Positions 17,180 through 25,794 of a stretch of 50,098 nt of DNA are shown here, piece after piece. Position 1 is the stretch's first letter. The number at the start of each line of letters is the position of its first letter. The stretch comes from Paraglaciecola mesophila KMM 241 (lineage in GTDB: Bacteria; Pseudomonadota; Gammaproteobacteria; Enterobacterales; Alteromonadaceae), in contig NZ_BAEP01000026.1 of the NCBI RefSeq assembly GCF_000315015.1, positions 1 through 50,098 on the forward strand, read 5' to 3'. A program made the position numbers and the translations under genes. Below the pieces are notes generated by a model. It was given only the letters and a program-made list of their open reading frames with translations. It was not told where the DNA came from and made no database searches.

Positions 17180-19057
17180 TTAACGAACTTTTAGACGCAA
17201 ACGCTCTTCCCCTGTTTCGTCCATTACGTGCACGGCACATGCTAAGCAGGGGTCAAAACTATGAAGTGTTCGCAAAATCTCTAAAGGTTGGTCAGGATCA
17301 TGTAGCGTATGTTTATCTTGCAGAGCGGCTTCATAAGCACCTGCCTGTGAGTTGGGATCTCGAGGTCCAGCGTTCCATGTCGTAGGCACGACACATTGGT
17401 AATTCTCAATTTTGCCATTTTGCATGACCAACCAATGCCCCAACGCGCCACGAGGCGCTTCCATCACGCCTACCCCCTGGCCTTTAATTGGCCAATTCGT
17501 AGGGTCAAAATACAGAGGGTTAAACGTATCGGTATCGCCCTTAGCGATATTATCCAATAGTTGGTCATACCAAGACTGTAGCTGGTTAACTACAATTTTA
17601 GTTTCCACTGCTCTGGCGAGTGTCCTACCGAGCGTGGAGAAAAGTGCAGAGGGCTCTAAATCCAAGATAGAAAGAGAGCGATTAACGATGTCTTGCGCGG
17701 CGGCATCTTTTTTAGCATACATCATTAGCACGCGAGCCAGCGGTCCCACCTCCATAGCATGGCCTTTCCAACGCGGACTTTTTAACCATGAATATTCAGC
17801 CCCTGTATTTAGGTGCTTGTAAGGCGGTTTCGGACCAGTATACTCGAGTGTCGTTTGTCCGTTAAAAGGGTGTAAACCACTTGTGTTCCCTCCACTATAT
17901 CGATACCAGGAGGAAGAGACGAATTCTTGTATTTCAGAGGGATCATCTAGATCAACGTCATGCACTTTACTCAAGTCTCGACCAAGTATTGCACCTCGTG
18001 GAAACAAGAAAGAACCAGGGTCATCCATTGATGTCATGGGTAAGTCTCCATAGGTAAGAAAGTTACCCAGCCCTTCCCCTCGTGTCCCCCACTCTTTGTA
18101 ATAACCCGCAATCGCCACAATATCAGGGTAATACACCTGATCGACAAAGCTCTTCATTTGCGTGATAGCATCTTGTAGTTGCACTAATCGACGCGTGTTA
18201 ATGCCTGTTGACGCATTGAGATTAATCGGTGAAGGCACGCCGCCAACGACAAAATTAGGATGAGGGTTTTTCCCTCCAAATATGGTATGAACTTTAACAA
18301 CATCTCGCTGCCACGTTAGCGCATCTAAATAATGTGCTAATGCCATCAAGTTAACTTCAGGTGGCAGTTTATAGCCAGGATGTCCCCAATAAGCGTTACT
18401 GAATATCCCTAGCTGCCCAGACTCAACCAGCGTTTTGACTTTTTGCTTCATGTCTTTGAAATATCCCGGCGATGAACGAGGATAGTCACTCAATTGACCG
18501 GCGAGCGCAGCGGTTCTCGTTGGATCTGCATCTAGTGCAGAAACAACGTCAACCCAATCTAGGGCATGCAAGTGATAAAAATGCATCACGTGATCATGCA
18601 CATATTGGGTTGCAATCATGATGTTTCTGATCAGTTGTGCATTTTGAGGGATAGCCATTTCCGCTTCACTCAGTACGCCTATTGGCGTACGTGACTGTCG
18701 GTGCCCTTTTTTACCATGTTGCATCGGTCCTTTTGGCATAGATGTCATGGAGGGCTTTCCAATGGCAACCCCTAATTTTGCGTTTGACCGCCAGGCCTTT
18801 CTTATTGCATCTTCGACAGCACGCACCGATGCCATACCATGCACCAGTGTGCAAACGCCACAGATACGTTGCGCAAAAGCCCAAGCGTCACGCGGATCTC
18901 TGCCTTGTAAAATCAGTTCAATTCCCCGAACAGACGTGCCCGATGAGAACGCCTGTTTGATGGTATTCCCATCCATTTCAGCTTCTATTCGAAGATGCCC
19001 TTCAATTCGAGTGATCGGATCGACGACTAACCGGTTGTTACTTGATGTCTTTTCCAT
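17180..19057 (-). CDS. hynL: [NiFe]-hydrogenase large subunit, group 1
   Basis: A 625-residue catalytic subunit of a periplasmic uptake hydrogenase. The four Ni/Fe ligands are C66 and C69 in R-I-C-G-V-C near the N-terminus and C604, C607 in D-P-C-L-A-C-A-V-H near the end. The maturation protease should cut after H610, removing a 15-residue tail. Length and both signatures are those of group 1 enzymes. It follows the small subunit gene by 17 bases. No Tat signal is present, as expected: it is exported bound to the small subunit. The symbol follows the Alteromonas/Thiocapsa naming; hupL or hyaB are equivalents. Confidence 0.96.
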   Translation of the reverse strand: MEKTSSNNRLVVDPITRIEGHLRIEAEMDGNTIKQAFSSGTSVRGIELILQGRDPRDAWAFAQRICGVCTLVHGMASVRAVEDAIRKAWRSNAKLGVAIGKPSMTSMPKGPMQHGKKGHRQSRTPIGVLSEAEMAIPQNAQLIRNIMIATQYVHDHVMHFYHLHALDWVDVVSALDADPTRTAALAGQLSDYPRSSPGYFKDMKQKVKTLVESGQLGIFSNAYWGHPGYKLPPEVNLMALAHYLDALTWQRDVVKVHTIFGGKNPHPNFVVGGVPSPINLNASTGINTRRLVQLQDAITQMKSFVDQVYYPDIVAIAGYYKEWGTRGEGLGNFLTYGDLPMTSMDDPGSFLFPRGAILGRDLSKVHDVDLDDPSEIQEFVSSSWYRYSGGNTSGLHPFNGQTTLEYTGPKPPYKHLNTGAEYSWLKSPRWKGHAMEVGPLARVLMMYAKKDAAAQDIVNRSLSILDLEPSALFSTLGRTLARAVETKIVVNQLQSWYDQLLDNIAKGDTDTFNPLYFDPTNWPIKGQGVGVMEAPRGALGHWLVMQNGKIENYQCVVPTTWNAGPRDPNSQAGAYEAALQDKHTLHDPDQPLEILRTLHSFDPCLACAVHVMDETGEERLRLKVR

Positions 19058-19074
19058 GAGCCTTGCCTATTATC

Positions 19075-20073
19075 TTATGAGTTTTTCCCAGCATGCTTCT
19101 GTGCACCTTTGCCGGGTTTGGATTTGTACCGCTCCCATGGCCCCAGGGCTTGGTAAAAGCTGCCTTTATCCCAGAAATCGGGCTCAGAGCAACCAAGACA
19201 CGGATGGCCAGATTCGATAGGAAAACTCGTGCCTTGATTCCATTTAACCGTTGCACATGCGTTAAAGGTTTCAGGCCCTTTACAACCAAGTTCGAACAAA
19301 CACCACCCATTTTTTGCCCCCTCATCATCAAACGATTTTGCAAATTTACGTTGTTCAAAAAACGGGCGTCGATAGCATCTGTCATGGATGGTTTCACCAA
19401 AAAAGGCGAGTGGGCGTTGTAATGCATCAAGATCAGGAAAACGCTTAAACGTCAGGTAATGAACCAACACAGCTGTAATCGCGATAGGCAGTGGCGGACA
19501 GCCTGAAATGTTTACGATTGGCTTGTCTGTGATGATGTCGCTTACTGCTACTGCCCCCGTCGGATTTGGGTTTGCTTTAGGGATCCCGCCAAAAGACGCG
19601 CAGGTACCGATGGCAATAATACCCGCAGCGTCTTTTGCCGATTCACGCAACATATCGACATTACTCATGCCACTGATCGTTGAGTATCCTGGGTTACCCA
19701 TCGGAACCGAACCATCAACCAACAACAAATATTGCCCTTTGTGCGCCTTCATCGCCGCACGCCTAGCGTCTTCAGCTTGCTCTCCCGCAGCAGCCATTAT
19801 CGTATGCTGATAGTCCAACGAAATATGATCGAAAATAAGGCTTTCCAATGTGGGAGCATGAGAGCGTAATATTGCTTCGGTACACCCTGTGCACTCTTGA
19901 AAGGGCAGCCAAATCACAGAGGGTCTTCTCGCATTGCCAAGGGCAGTCGCCAAATCGGCAACAGCGCTTTGCGGCAATGCCAGTAAAGACGCCGTTGTAG
20001 CGCAAAACTTAAGAAATGTGCGTCTTGAGATACCGGACGCTTGTAACTGCTTGTTTAATGTTGGTAGCGCCAT
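19075..20073 (-). CDS. hynS: [NiFe]-hydrogenase small subunit with Tat signal
   Basis: A 332-residue Fe-S electron-transfer subunit. The Tat motif S-R-R-T-F-L-K is at residues 16-22. Proximal cluster ligands C61, C64, C158 and C192; distal H230, C233, C258, C264; medial C273, C292, C295. The proximal site is E-C-T-G-C-T-E, without the two extra Cys of O2-tolerant group 1d enzymes. There is no C-terminal membrane helix, so the mature dimer should be soluble or docked by another protein. The ATG at 20073 has AAGGAGG; an in-frame ATG at 20097 overlaps hupH and has no ribosome site. Confidence 0.95.
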   Translation of the reverse strand: MALPTLNKQLQASGISRRTFLKFCATTASLLALPQSAVADLATALGNARRPSVIWLPFQECTGCTEAILRSHAPTLESLIFDHISLDYQHTIMAAAGEQAEDARRAAMKAHKGQYLLLVDGSVPMGNPGYSTISGMSNVDMLRESAKDAAGIIAIGTCASFGGIPKANPNPTGAVAVSDIITDKPIVNISGCPPLPIAITAVLVHYLTFKRFPDLDALQRPLAFFGETIHDRCYRRPFFEQRKFAKSFDDEGAKNGWCLFELGCKGPETFNACATVKWNQGTSFPIESGHPCLGCSEPDFWDKGSFYQALGPWERYKSKPGKGAQKHAGKNS

Positions 20074-20074
20074 T

Positions 20075-20509
20075 TCAATCCTCCTTAGCCGTTTCATCAG
20101 AAGATTGATGAGACAACGAATGGATGTCAGACACTATATTACTGAGCGATAACACCATATCTTCTGGCTGAGATTTTATGATTGGTGGACAGGTACAGAT
20201 ATGAACGTATTTGCCCATGATCTCCACATCTTCGTTATAGTGAATTTCAAGCCAAACGCCTGCGTAGCGTGATTCGATTAGCACCGTATCACCCAGCGCC
20301 TGAATATCAGCTTTAACCTCTCCATGCCCAAGAAAGGCTTCTAACTGCGCTTCTTCGCTAGCGCTTAAAGGCAATCGTCGCAGATCAATCGTGGTTTGTT
20401 CTTGTCGTTCAATTAACTGAGACAACGCATGACGTATCTGATGCAAAAGCGGCATTACGTTGCCCGTTTTTTCAGCATTGGATGTCATAAAAATGAGTTC
20501 TTCGGTCAT
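20075..20509 (-). CDS. hupH: Hydrogenase expression/formation protein (HupH/HyaF type)
   Basis: A 144-residue protein covering one HupH C-terminal-type domain: L-x-x-F-L-G-x-G-E-V around residue 58, G-V-W-L-E-I-H and then a C-T-C-P-P segment. Such proteins help assemble the Fe-S small subunit. It is about half the length of E. coli HyaF, with only one of the two domains. The start overlaps the protease stop (ATGA) with GGAGG upstream, and it ends two bases before the small subunit gene. Confidence 0.8.
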   Translation of the reverse strand: MTEELIFMTSNAEKTGNVMPLLHQIRHALSQLIERQEQTTIDLRRLPLSASEEAQLEAFLGHGEVKADIQALGDTVLIESRYAGVWLEIHYNEDVEIMGKYVHICTCPPIIKSQPEDMVLSLSNIVSDIHSLSHQSSDETAKED

Positions 20510-21060
20510 CGTGCCTCCTTTTGGGTTGCCGGTTTATAGGCCTGAACGTCATCGCTTGATAAGCAAGCAAATGCGATATCGATGATCGATGATAACGCTG
20601 CATTTACCTTTGGACTCAAAGAGGTTCCCCACTCTATCGCCTCAGGCTCTACGCCAATTAACGTCACCGCAGAAGGTTTAGAATATAACGTTTGGCTGGT
20701 CAACAATGTATCGCGTAACGTGATCTGGTGAACGGAATGGGTCGTCGCTTGCTTAAACTGATCCGCAATTGCCTCGTCCTCAAACACTCTCACCGTACCA
20801 GGCGAACAGCGCATGTAGGCCGCGTCGATGACTATCGTATGATCGGAACTCGCGACCCACTCCAAAAGTTCATAGCTCAGTGTCCCAGCGTCAATGCAAG
20901 ATACATTTGAATAAGACTTTAGCAGGGGTTGCATAGCACGAACCGCGTGCACACCAACGCCATCATCTCGCTGCAATAGATTTCCAACACCAATGATAGC
21001 GTAGCGCTTAGCCGCGTTTTTGATTTGGTCAATTGGTGGTGTAGTTTCTACTGATAGCAT
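20506..21060 (-). CDS. hynD: Hydrogenase large-subunit maturation endopeptidase
   Basis: A 184-residue HyaD/HoxM/HupD-type protease that removes the C-terminal peptide of the large subunit once Ni is in place. It shows G-V-G-N-L-L-Q-R-D-D-G-V-G, an I-D-A-G-T-x5-L strand, V-I-D-A-A-Y and S-V-H-Q-I, which supply the acidic and His Ni-recognition residues. It has about 20 extra residues at each end. It lies 14 bases after the transporter-like gene and overlaps hupH. Confidence 0.92.
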   Translation of the reverse strand: MLSVETTPPIDQIKNAAKRYAIIGVGNLLQRDDGVGVHAVRAMQPLLKSYSNVSCIDAGTLSYELLEWVASSDHTIVIDAAYMRCSPGTVRVFEDEAIADQFKQATTHSVHQITLRDTLLTSQTLYSKPSAVTLIGVEPEAIEWGTSLSPKVNAALSSIIDIAFACLSSDDVQAYKPATQKEAR

Positions 21061-21074
21061 CGGTATTTTCCTTA

Positions 21075-22298
21075 TTAGCTATGGGGTGCTGGAATTGACC
21101 AGCCAATCACAAAGAATAAACAGAGAACGATCACCGATAGACCAAGTAATTTTGTTGACCTAATGCGTTGACCTGTGCTTTGACGCATCACGAGTTTGAC
21201 CGCGATTATTGTTTGGATCAGGTAATAAAGTGCAAACCCTTTTGAAGCGAGATTAATAATTTCAAATACGTTGGATGACCAAACTAATATACCTGCGATG
21301 GCGATGACTAAAACGTAGTAAAATTGCGGGGAGATAGGTAAATGGAAAAGCTCTTTTAAGAGGCCTCCGCCACCGATAGTATCGGCTAATGCTGCACTTA
21401 ATTGACTTGCCGTGGCGGCAACCAGTAATAAAATCGGCAATACCCATATTGCTTGCCCTAGGGTGTAGCTAATCGTTGTTTCGTTTAATTCCGTGATCGG
21501 AAAATCCAGAAAAATAGGACACGTTAGACCGATAAAAACAACATAGAGAAAAATAGCGATCCACTGAGCATAACGACTCGCTTTAATGCGCTGTTCTGGC
21601 GTGTAGTTATTCCCCATAAAACGGGTTGTCTCGAACCCTTGCGTTACCATGAGCATGCCTGCGAGCATGCTAACAGTTTCAAAATGGCTCAATGCCTGTA
21701 TCGCTTCATGTTGAAACCAAGCACTTTGTACTTGTATGTCGTAGGTTGCCAGCGCTGCGAGCACACCTACTATAATAGCCAACTTTATTGTCACGGCGAA
21801 TAGCTCAATGGTCTCTAGCCCCCTAGCACCACGGAGCCAAGCGACCACCATAATGATGACAAGCAACCCACTGGTAAACAGTTTGATGTACGTCGTATCA
21901 GAGATTGATAAACGATCAAAAACAAACGCTGCAAACAAACTAATATAAAACGCCACTGAAATGGCATATGCCGCACCAAGCGCCCATTGACTTGCTTTTT
22001 CAAGCGTCACAATACTGCTTTGTTGATTGCTAGCTAGCTCAGGTTCTGCATGGCGTATATTGAAGCGAATAACCGACCCCAGCGCATATGCCAGAATGGA
22101 CAACAACACTATTCCAAGCAGTGCCCATTTTCCCATTACCGAATGCAGCAGTGGTGCAATGATCAAAAAGCCGCTACCAATAATGGAAGCCAACGGTGTG
22201 ACTGTTGCCCGCCATTGGACAGATTGTCGTAAGCGAGGCAGAAACAATACTATTGCGATCAGCACCGAGGTTGCGAGCGCAATGGAATTTGTGATCAC
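21075..22298 (-). CDS. APC-like multi-spanning membrane protein
   Basis: A 407-residue protein with about 11 membrane helices. The first helices include A-S-I-I-G-S-G-F-L-I-I-A, like the broken first helix (GxG) of amino acid/polyamine/cation (APC) transporters, and T-Q-G-F-E-T-T-R-F-M-G resembles the sixth. It starts at a GTG (22298), 12 bases after the heptahaem cytochrome gene, and is followed by hynD. In the Alteromonas cluster I recall, an uncharacterised orf1 occupies this position. Substrate unknown; nickel or another hydrogenase-related solute, or a structural membrane partner, are possibilities. Confidence 0.65.
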   Translation of the reverse strand: MITNSIALATSVLIAIVLFLPRLRQSVQWRATVTPLASIIGSGFLIIAPLLHSVMGKWALLGIVLLSILAYALGSVIRFNIRHAEPELASNQQSSIVTLEKASQWALGAAYAISVAFYISLFAAFVFDRLSISDTTYIKLFTSGLLVIIMVVAWLRGARGLETIELFAVTIKLAIIVGVLAALATYDIQVQSAWFQHEAIQALSHFETVSMLAGMLMVTQGFETTRFMGNNYTPEQRIKASRYAQWIAIFLYVVFIGLTCPIFLDFPITELNETTISYTLGQAIWVLPILLLVAATASQLSAALADTIGGGGLLKELFHLPISPQFYYVLVIAIAGILVWSSNVFEIINLASKGFALYYLIQTIIAVKLVMRQSTGQRIRSTKLLGLSVIVLCLFFVIGWSIPAPHS

Positions 22299-22310
22299 AG
22301 TTTGTACCCC

Positions 22311-23105
22311 TTAATGGTGTTTATACCATCCGGCACGCTTAATATCGTTCCAGGACGTAGATTGATGACAGGCATAGCATTCCTCAACTTTAGCTTTAGG
22401 CTCGCCTGCCACTTTGGCGGAAATCATTTTAAAATGCTGCATATAGTGACTGGGCGGCGCTTCATGACATTGATTGCAATCACGTGATTGACTCGACGGG
22501 TGAATAAACTTTGGCAGTGACCATTTGTCTGTGCTGTGACACTGCACGCAATCCTCTCCAAATAGACCTAAATGGCGATCATCGTTGCTGTGACATTGCG
22601 TACAATTTAATAAGGCTTCTTTATCACTGACCTCAGGGTGCACAAACAAGGGATCAGGAGTCTGTTTATTCGCTAGTATGTTCTCCAAAAACGCCATGGT
22701 GGCAGCGCCCTCGTCAAACGGGACATTTGGGTTGGGGAGCATATTGAAACCAATGTCGACTAACGCTATATGGCTCATGAGCGAAATATTGGCCGATTCA
22801 CCTTTGTGCTCTACATGGCAACTTGCACATTCTTTGATGTCGGTATGAAATGCAGTGGGTTGACGCGCTACGATATGCGTATCATTTGCATGACACGCCA
22901 CACATTTGTCACGCTCAACGCCCTTCACCGGCGTGTGACAACTCAAACAATCATCCGCGAGAAAGGCATGTGCCTTACTGAGTGAACCGGGTTCAACCAT
23001 TTTTCCCCATGGAATTTGTGCGCTATCTTCAGGCATATGAATGAAATGACTGACGCCAAAGCCAGCAGCAACTAAGCCAAGAACGATTATTATCCATTTC
23101 ATCAT
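22311..23105 (-). CDS. Heptahaem c-type cytochrome
   Basis: A 264-residue protein with an N-terminal membrane anchor or signal (about 3-22) and seven C-x-x-C-H haem-binding motifs (CLSCH, CVACH, CASCH, CTQCH, CVQCH, CNQCH, CYACH), with further His for bis-His ligation, as in cytochrome c3-like families. It is periplasmic and is the natural electron acceptor for the soluble hydrogenase. It overlaps the b-type cytochrome gene (stop and start within ATGATGA), so both are made together. ATG at 23105 or 23102 are equally possible. Confidence 0.88.
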   Translation of the reverse strand: MMKWIIIVLGLVAAGFGVSHFIHMPEDSAQIPWGKMVEPGSLSKAHAFLADDCLSCHTPVKGVERDKCVACHANDTHIVARQPTAFHTDIKECASCHVEHKGESANISLMSHIALVDIGFNMLPNPNVPFDEGAATMAFLENILANKQTPDPLFVHPEVSDKEALLNCTQCHSNDDRHLGLFGEDCVQCHSTDKWSLPKFIHPSSQSRDCNQCHEAPPSHYMQHFKMISAKVAGEPKAKVEECYACHQSTSWNDIKRAGWYKHH

Positions 23106-23860
23106 AACCAGCGCAGTCCAAAGTAAACTTCACTGAAAATGTGAAAAAACAGGACTACATAAAGTGTCATTGAAATCACGATGTGAAATTTTAACCAACG
23201 AGCAAACCACACCTTCGCGGTGTCATGAATGAGAATGCTGTACTCAACATCGGAAATTGTATCAATGATGGACAGAACCTGGCTTTCTTGTTTGAACAAT
23301 TTGCTTTGTGCTGAAGTAGGCACATTTAACGTGATGTAAGGAATATGTCGTGCGGATGTTTGGGCAAACGTCGAATATCTGACATCACAGACTGCGTCTT
23401 TCAACGCCTGTTTTGCGTTAGAAAGCGCAACGTGGAGTTCATTTACTTGGCGTTTTTTCTCTTTCACATTCGATGAAATAAGACCGAGTACATATCGACC
23501 CACAAACCCACTGATCACAACGACCATGATAAAGATAACTAGCGAAACTCCAGTAGCACTATCAAAACGATGGGCGCTATGGATCAGCGCTAGAATAGGC
23601 CCCAGCACACCAGCATAGATATGTATACGCAGGAGCGTTGGCATAGCGATGTGCTTCGTCACGACTTTCTTAAGTGATTTGTTACGCTTAATGATCATGT
23701 ATACCAATGGGATAAGCATTAATACCGAAGCGCTTAAACCCACGCCAAATCCAATAAAACTGCCTGGGAATGCTGGGTCTCTATGCCATACAAAACCGAG
23801 CCATAGCAGGATCATTAGGACAACCAAGCTGCTTACAATTGTGCGCTCTTGAGAATTCAT
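23102..23860 (-). CDS. Membrane b-type cytochrome-like protein
   Basis: A 252-residue protein with about five membrane helices and a periplasmic or cytoplasmic loop (140-220). Paired His residues lie in helices: R-I-H-I-Y-A with L-I-H-S-A-H-R, and K-F-H-I-V with F-F-H-I-F-S-E near the C-terminus. This arrangement suits two b haems across the membrane. It is translationally coupled to the reductase upstream (TAATG) and to the heptahaem cytochrome downstream, so it probably carries electrons between them through the membrane. No named family was recognised; haem binding is inferred. Confidence 0.7.
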   Translation of the reverse strand: MNSQERTIVSSLVVLMILLWLGFVWHRDPAFPGSFIGFGVGLSASVLMLIPLVYMIIKRNKSLKKVVTKHIAMPTLLRIHIYAGVLGPILALIHSAHRFDSATGVSLVIFIMVVVISGFVGRYVLGLISSNVKEKKRQVNELHVALSNAKQALKDAVCDVRYSTFAQTSARHIPYITLNVPTSAQSKLFKQESQVLSIIDTISDVEYSILIHDTAKVWFARWLKFHIVISMTLYVVLFFHIFSEVYFGLRWL

Positions 23861-25794
23861 TAAGCCTCAACCTCCACATCAGATTTAGGGATAGCTTGGC
23901 ACGCCAGAATATACCCACTGATCTTATCTTCAGGTTCCAGCCCATCATCAACCTCCATATCGACGTCACCACGTAGCAGTTTCACCTTACAACTCCCGCA
24001 CGAACCCGCTCTGCATGAATTCTCTATATCTACATCGAGTCCATCAGCGACGTCTAATACGGTCTCATCCGGACCCGCGTGGGCTTCGACGTCTGAAAGA
24101 CTAAACCGTACTTGTCTGTTGTTGCCTGCGTTGGTGTTAGTGGCTAATTGAGGTTTAACGGGGGCGGGCTTTGGTTTAGCAGCCCCAAACGCTTCGGTTT
24201 TAATATGCGTGTCAGGCATACCCAATTCGGCTAGCATTTTTTTCGTTGCATCCATCATTGCAGGAGGACCACAAATATGCGCAGTTTTTGAGGCAATATC
24301 TGGCACAAATTCGTTTATCATTGCGGATGAGAAGCGGCCTTGGGGACCCATCCAGGATGTACCCTCTGCTTGAGTCATACTGACCAGTACTTTTAACCGA
24401 GGGTGACGTGCTTGCAGATATTTTAATTCCTGCTCAAAAATAAAGTCGTTGGACGTTCGCGTACAAAACAGAAAATAAATATCACCGTCCCAGCACGTCG
24501 TCGTTAGGTAGCGAACAGCGCTCATCATCGGTGTGATCCCCACTCCCCCAGAAATCAACACAACGCTGTTTGCACCATGACCATTGAAATAAAATTTACC
24601 GCCGGGGGCTTTAATTGAAAGCGTATTTCCTACCTCAACCGCATCATGCATATAACGAGAAACCACACCGAACTCCTCTCGTTTTATCGTAACTTCAAAG
24701 TAATACTGTTCAGTGGGCGATGATGCAATGGTGTATGAGCGTTTAACTGGCTTTTCAATACCATCGATGGTCAGTGTGAACGTGACAAATTGACCTGGTT
24801 CAAAATCAAATGGAATGGTTTGTCCATCTGGGCTGGCTAGACGTAACGTTTTAACATCATGGGTTTCATTAAAAATCGCGGTTACTACCATATCGCCACT
24901 AAACGTGCCCTTGCGCGGTGAGGCAGTGGATGACAATGCGGGCTCGCTAATTTGCGCAGGTGCCGAAGTATGTTGCTGGGCAGGCGGAATAGACTCGGCA
25001 ACAGAGGAAACTTTTGTCGTTGGCGCTGATGTGCTTGCGGCGTCAGTAGACTTAAGCTCTTCGAGCAGCGCGGCAGCTCTGCGCATCTTAAATCCATACA
25101 CATACACCATAACGATTGTAAATATGAGTAAAACAAGCATCACTGCGGTGTGCAACGGTGTCATACCAAATAGGGTTGAAGTACCTTTTTCGGGAGCACT
25201 GGGAAGCAAATTCATTTGTGACTTGAACCAGGTTAATGCCACTCTTCGCGGTTCTTGCCCGTCTTGTATGGCACGTTTCGCGGCAAGACCACTGTCAAAA
25301 TGTGCTATACCCTCTTTAACTGTTTCAACAGCCATTTGCATTTGGGAATAGTCTTCAGTGGCAGCTGCGCGGGCAAGCCAATCAAAACCTGTAGCGAGTT
25401 GCTCACTTCCTTGTTGCATCCTTGCGGTTGCTTTACTCAGAACAGTCTCTCTTTGTTCGGGTGTGGCTGAATGCATGCGCATTAACGTGGGATAGAGATC
25501 TTTAGGTTTGGGTGCACCCATTTTCTCCATCATTTTATCCATGCCTTTTGCCATACCGGGTCCCATCATGGCGCCAGCATTGCCCGGCGGTCCTTTACCT
25601 TGTGTAGCAGTCGGCAAAACATCCGTATTAGCGTTGACAGTGGGATCATTGTTTGCTTCAGGATGGTGGCTCGCATGCTCACTATCCTCTGGCTGTTGCT
25701 GTGCGTAACTGCTCGTCGTTGCGAATAACAGCATAACGTTCAGAATGACGGCGTAACGTAGAAAAAATGATGTGTGTGGCCACCACATGCTCAT
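23860..25794 (-). CDS. Membrane FAD/NAD(P)-2Fe-2S reductase, periplasmic domain fused
   Basis: A 644-residue fusion. Residues 1-32 are a signal; 33-200 a Met/His-bearing helical periplasmic domain (runs such as G-A-M-M-G-P-G-M and M-D-K-M-M-E-K-M); 213-235 a membrane helix; 250-295 an Ala/Ser/Pro linker. A ferredoxin-reductase module follows: FAD motif R-S-Y-T-I-A-S-S (352-359), NAD(P) motif G-G-V-G-I-T-P-M (416-423) and C-G-P-P-A-M-M (508-514). A plant-type 2Fe-2S domain ends the protein (C594, C599, C602, C632). It overlaps the Met-rich lipoprotein gene by ATGA and the cytochrome b gene by TAATG. It could pass electrons from H2 to NAD(P) or run in reverse. Confidence 0.85.
   Translation of the reverse strand: MSMWWPHTSFFLRYAVILNVMLLFATTSSYAQQQPEDSEHASHHPEANNDPTVNANTDVLPTATQGKGPPGNAGAMMGPGMAKGMDKMMEKMGAPKPKDLYPTLMRMHSATPEQRETVLSKATARMQQGSEQLATGFDWLARAAATEDYSQMQMAVETVKEGIAHFDSGLAAKRAIQDGQEPRRVALTWFKSQMNLLPSAPEKGTSTLFGMTPLHTAVMLVLLIFTIVMVYVYGFKMRRAAALLEELKSTDAASTSAPTTKVSSVAESIPPAQQHTSAPAQISEPALSSTASPRKGTFSGDMVVTAIFNETHDVKTLRLASPDGQTIPFDFEPGQFVTFTLTIDGIEKPVKRSYTIASSPTEQYYFEVTIKREEFGVVSRYMHDAVEVGNTLSIKAPGGKFYFNGHGANSVVLISGGVGITPMMSAVRYLTTTCWDGDIYFLFCTRTSNDFIFEQELKYLQARHPRLKVLVSMTQAEGTSWMGPQGRFSSAMINEFVPDIASKTAHICGPPAMMDATKKMLAELGMPDTHIKTEAFGAAKPKPAPVKPQLATNTNAGNNRQVRFSLSDVEAHAGPDETVLDVADGLDVDIENSCRAGSCGSCKVKLLRGDVDMEVDDGLEPEDKISGYILACQAIPKSDVEVEA

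Noticed and set aside
19075-20073. O2-tolerant (six-Cys) hydrogenase
   Set aside because: The extra Cys next to C64 and after C158 are absent; it is a standard four-Cys proximal site.
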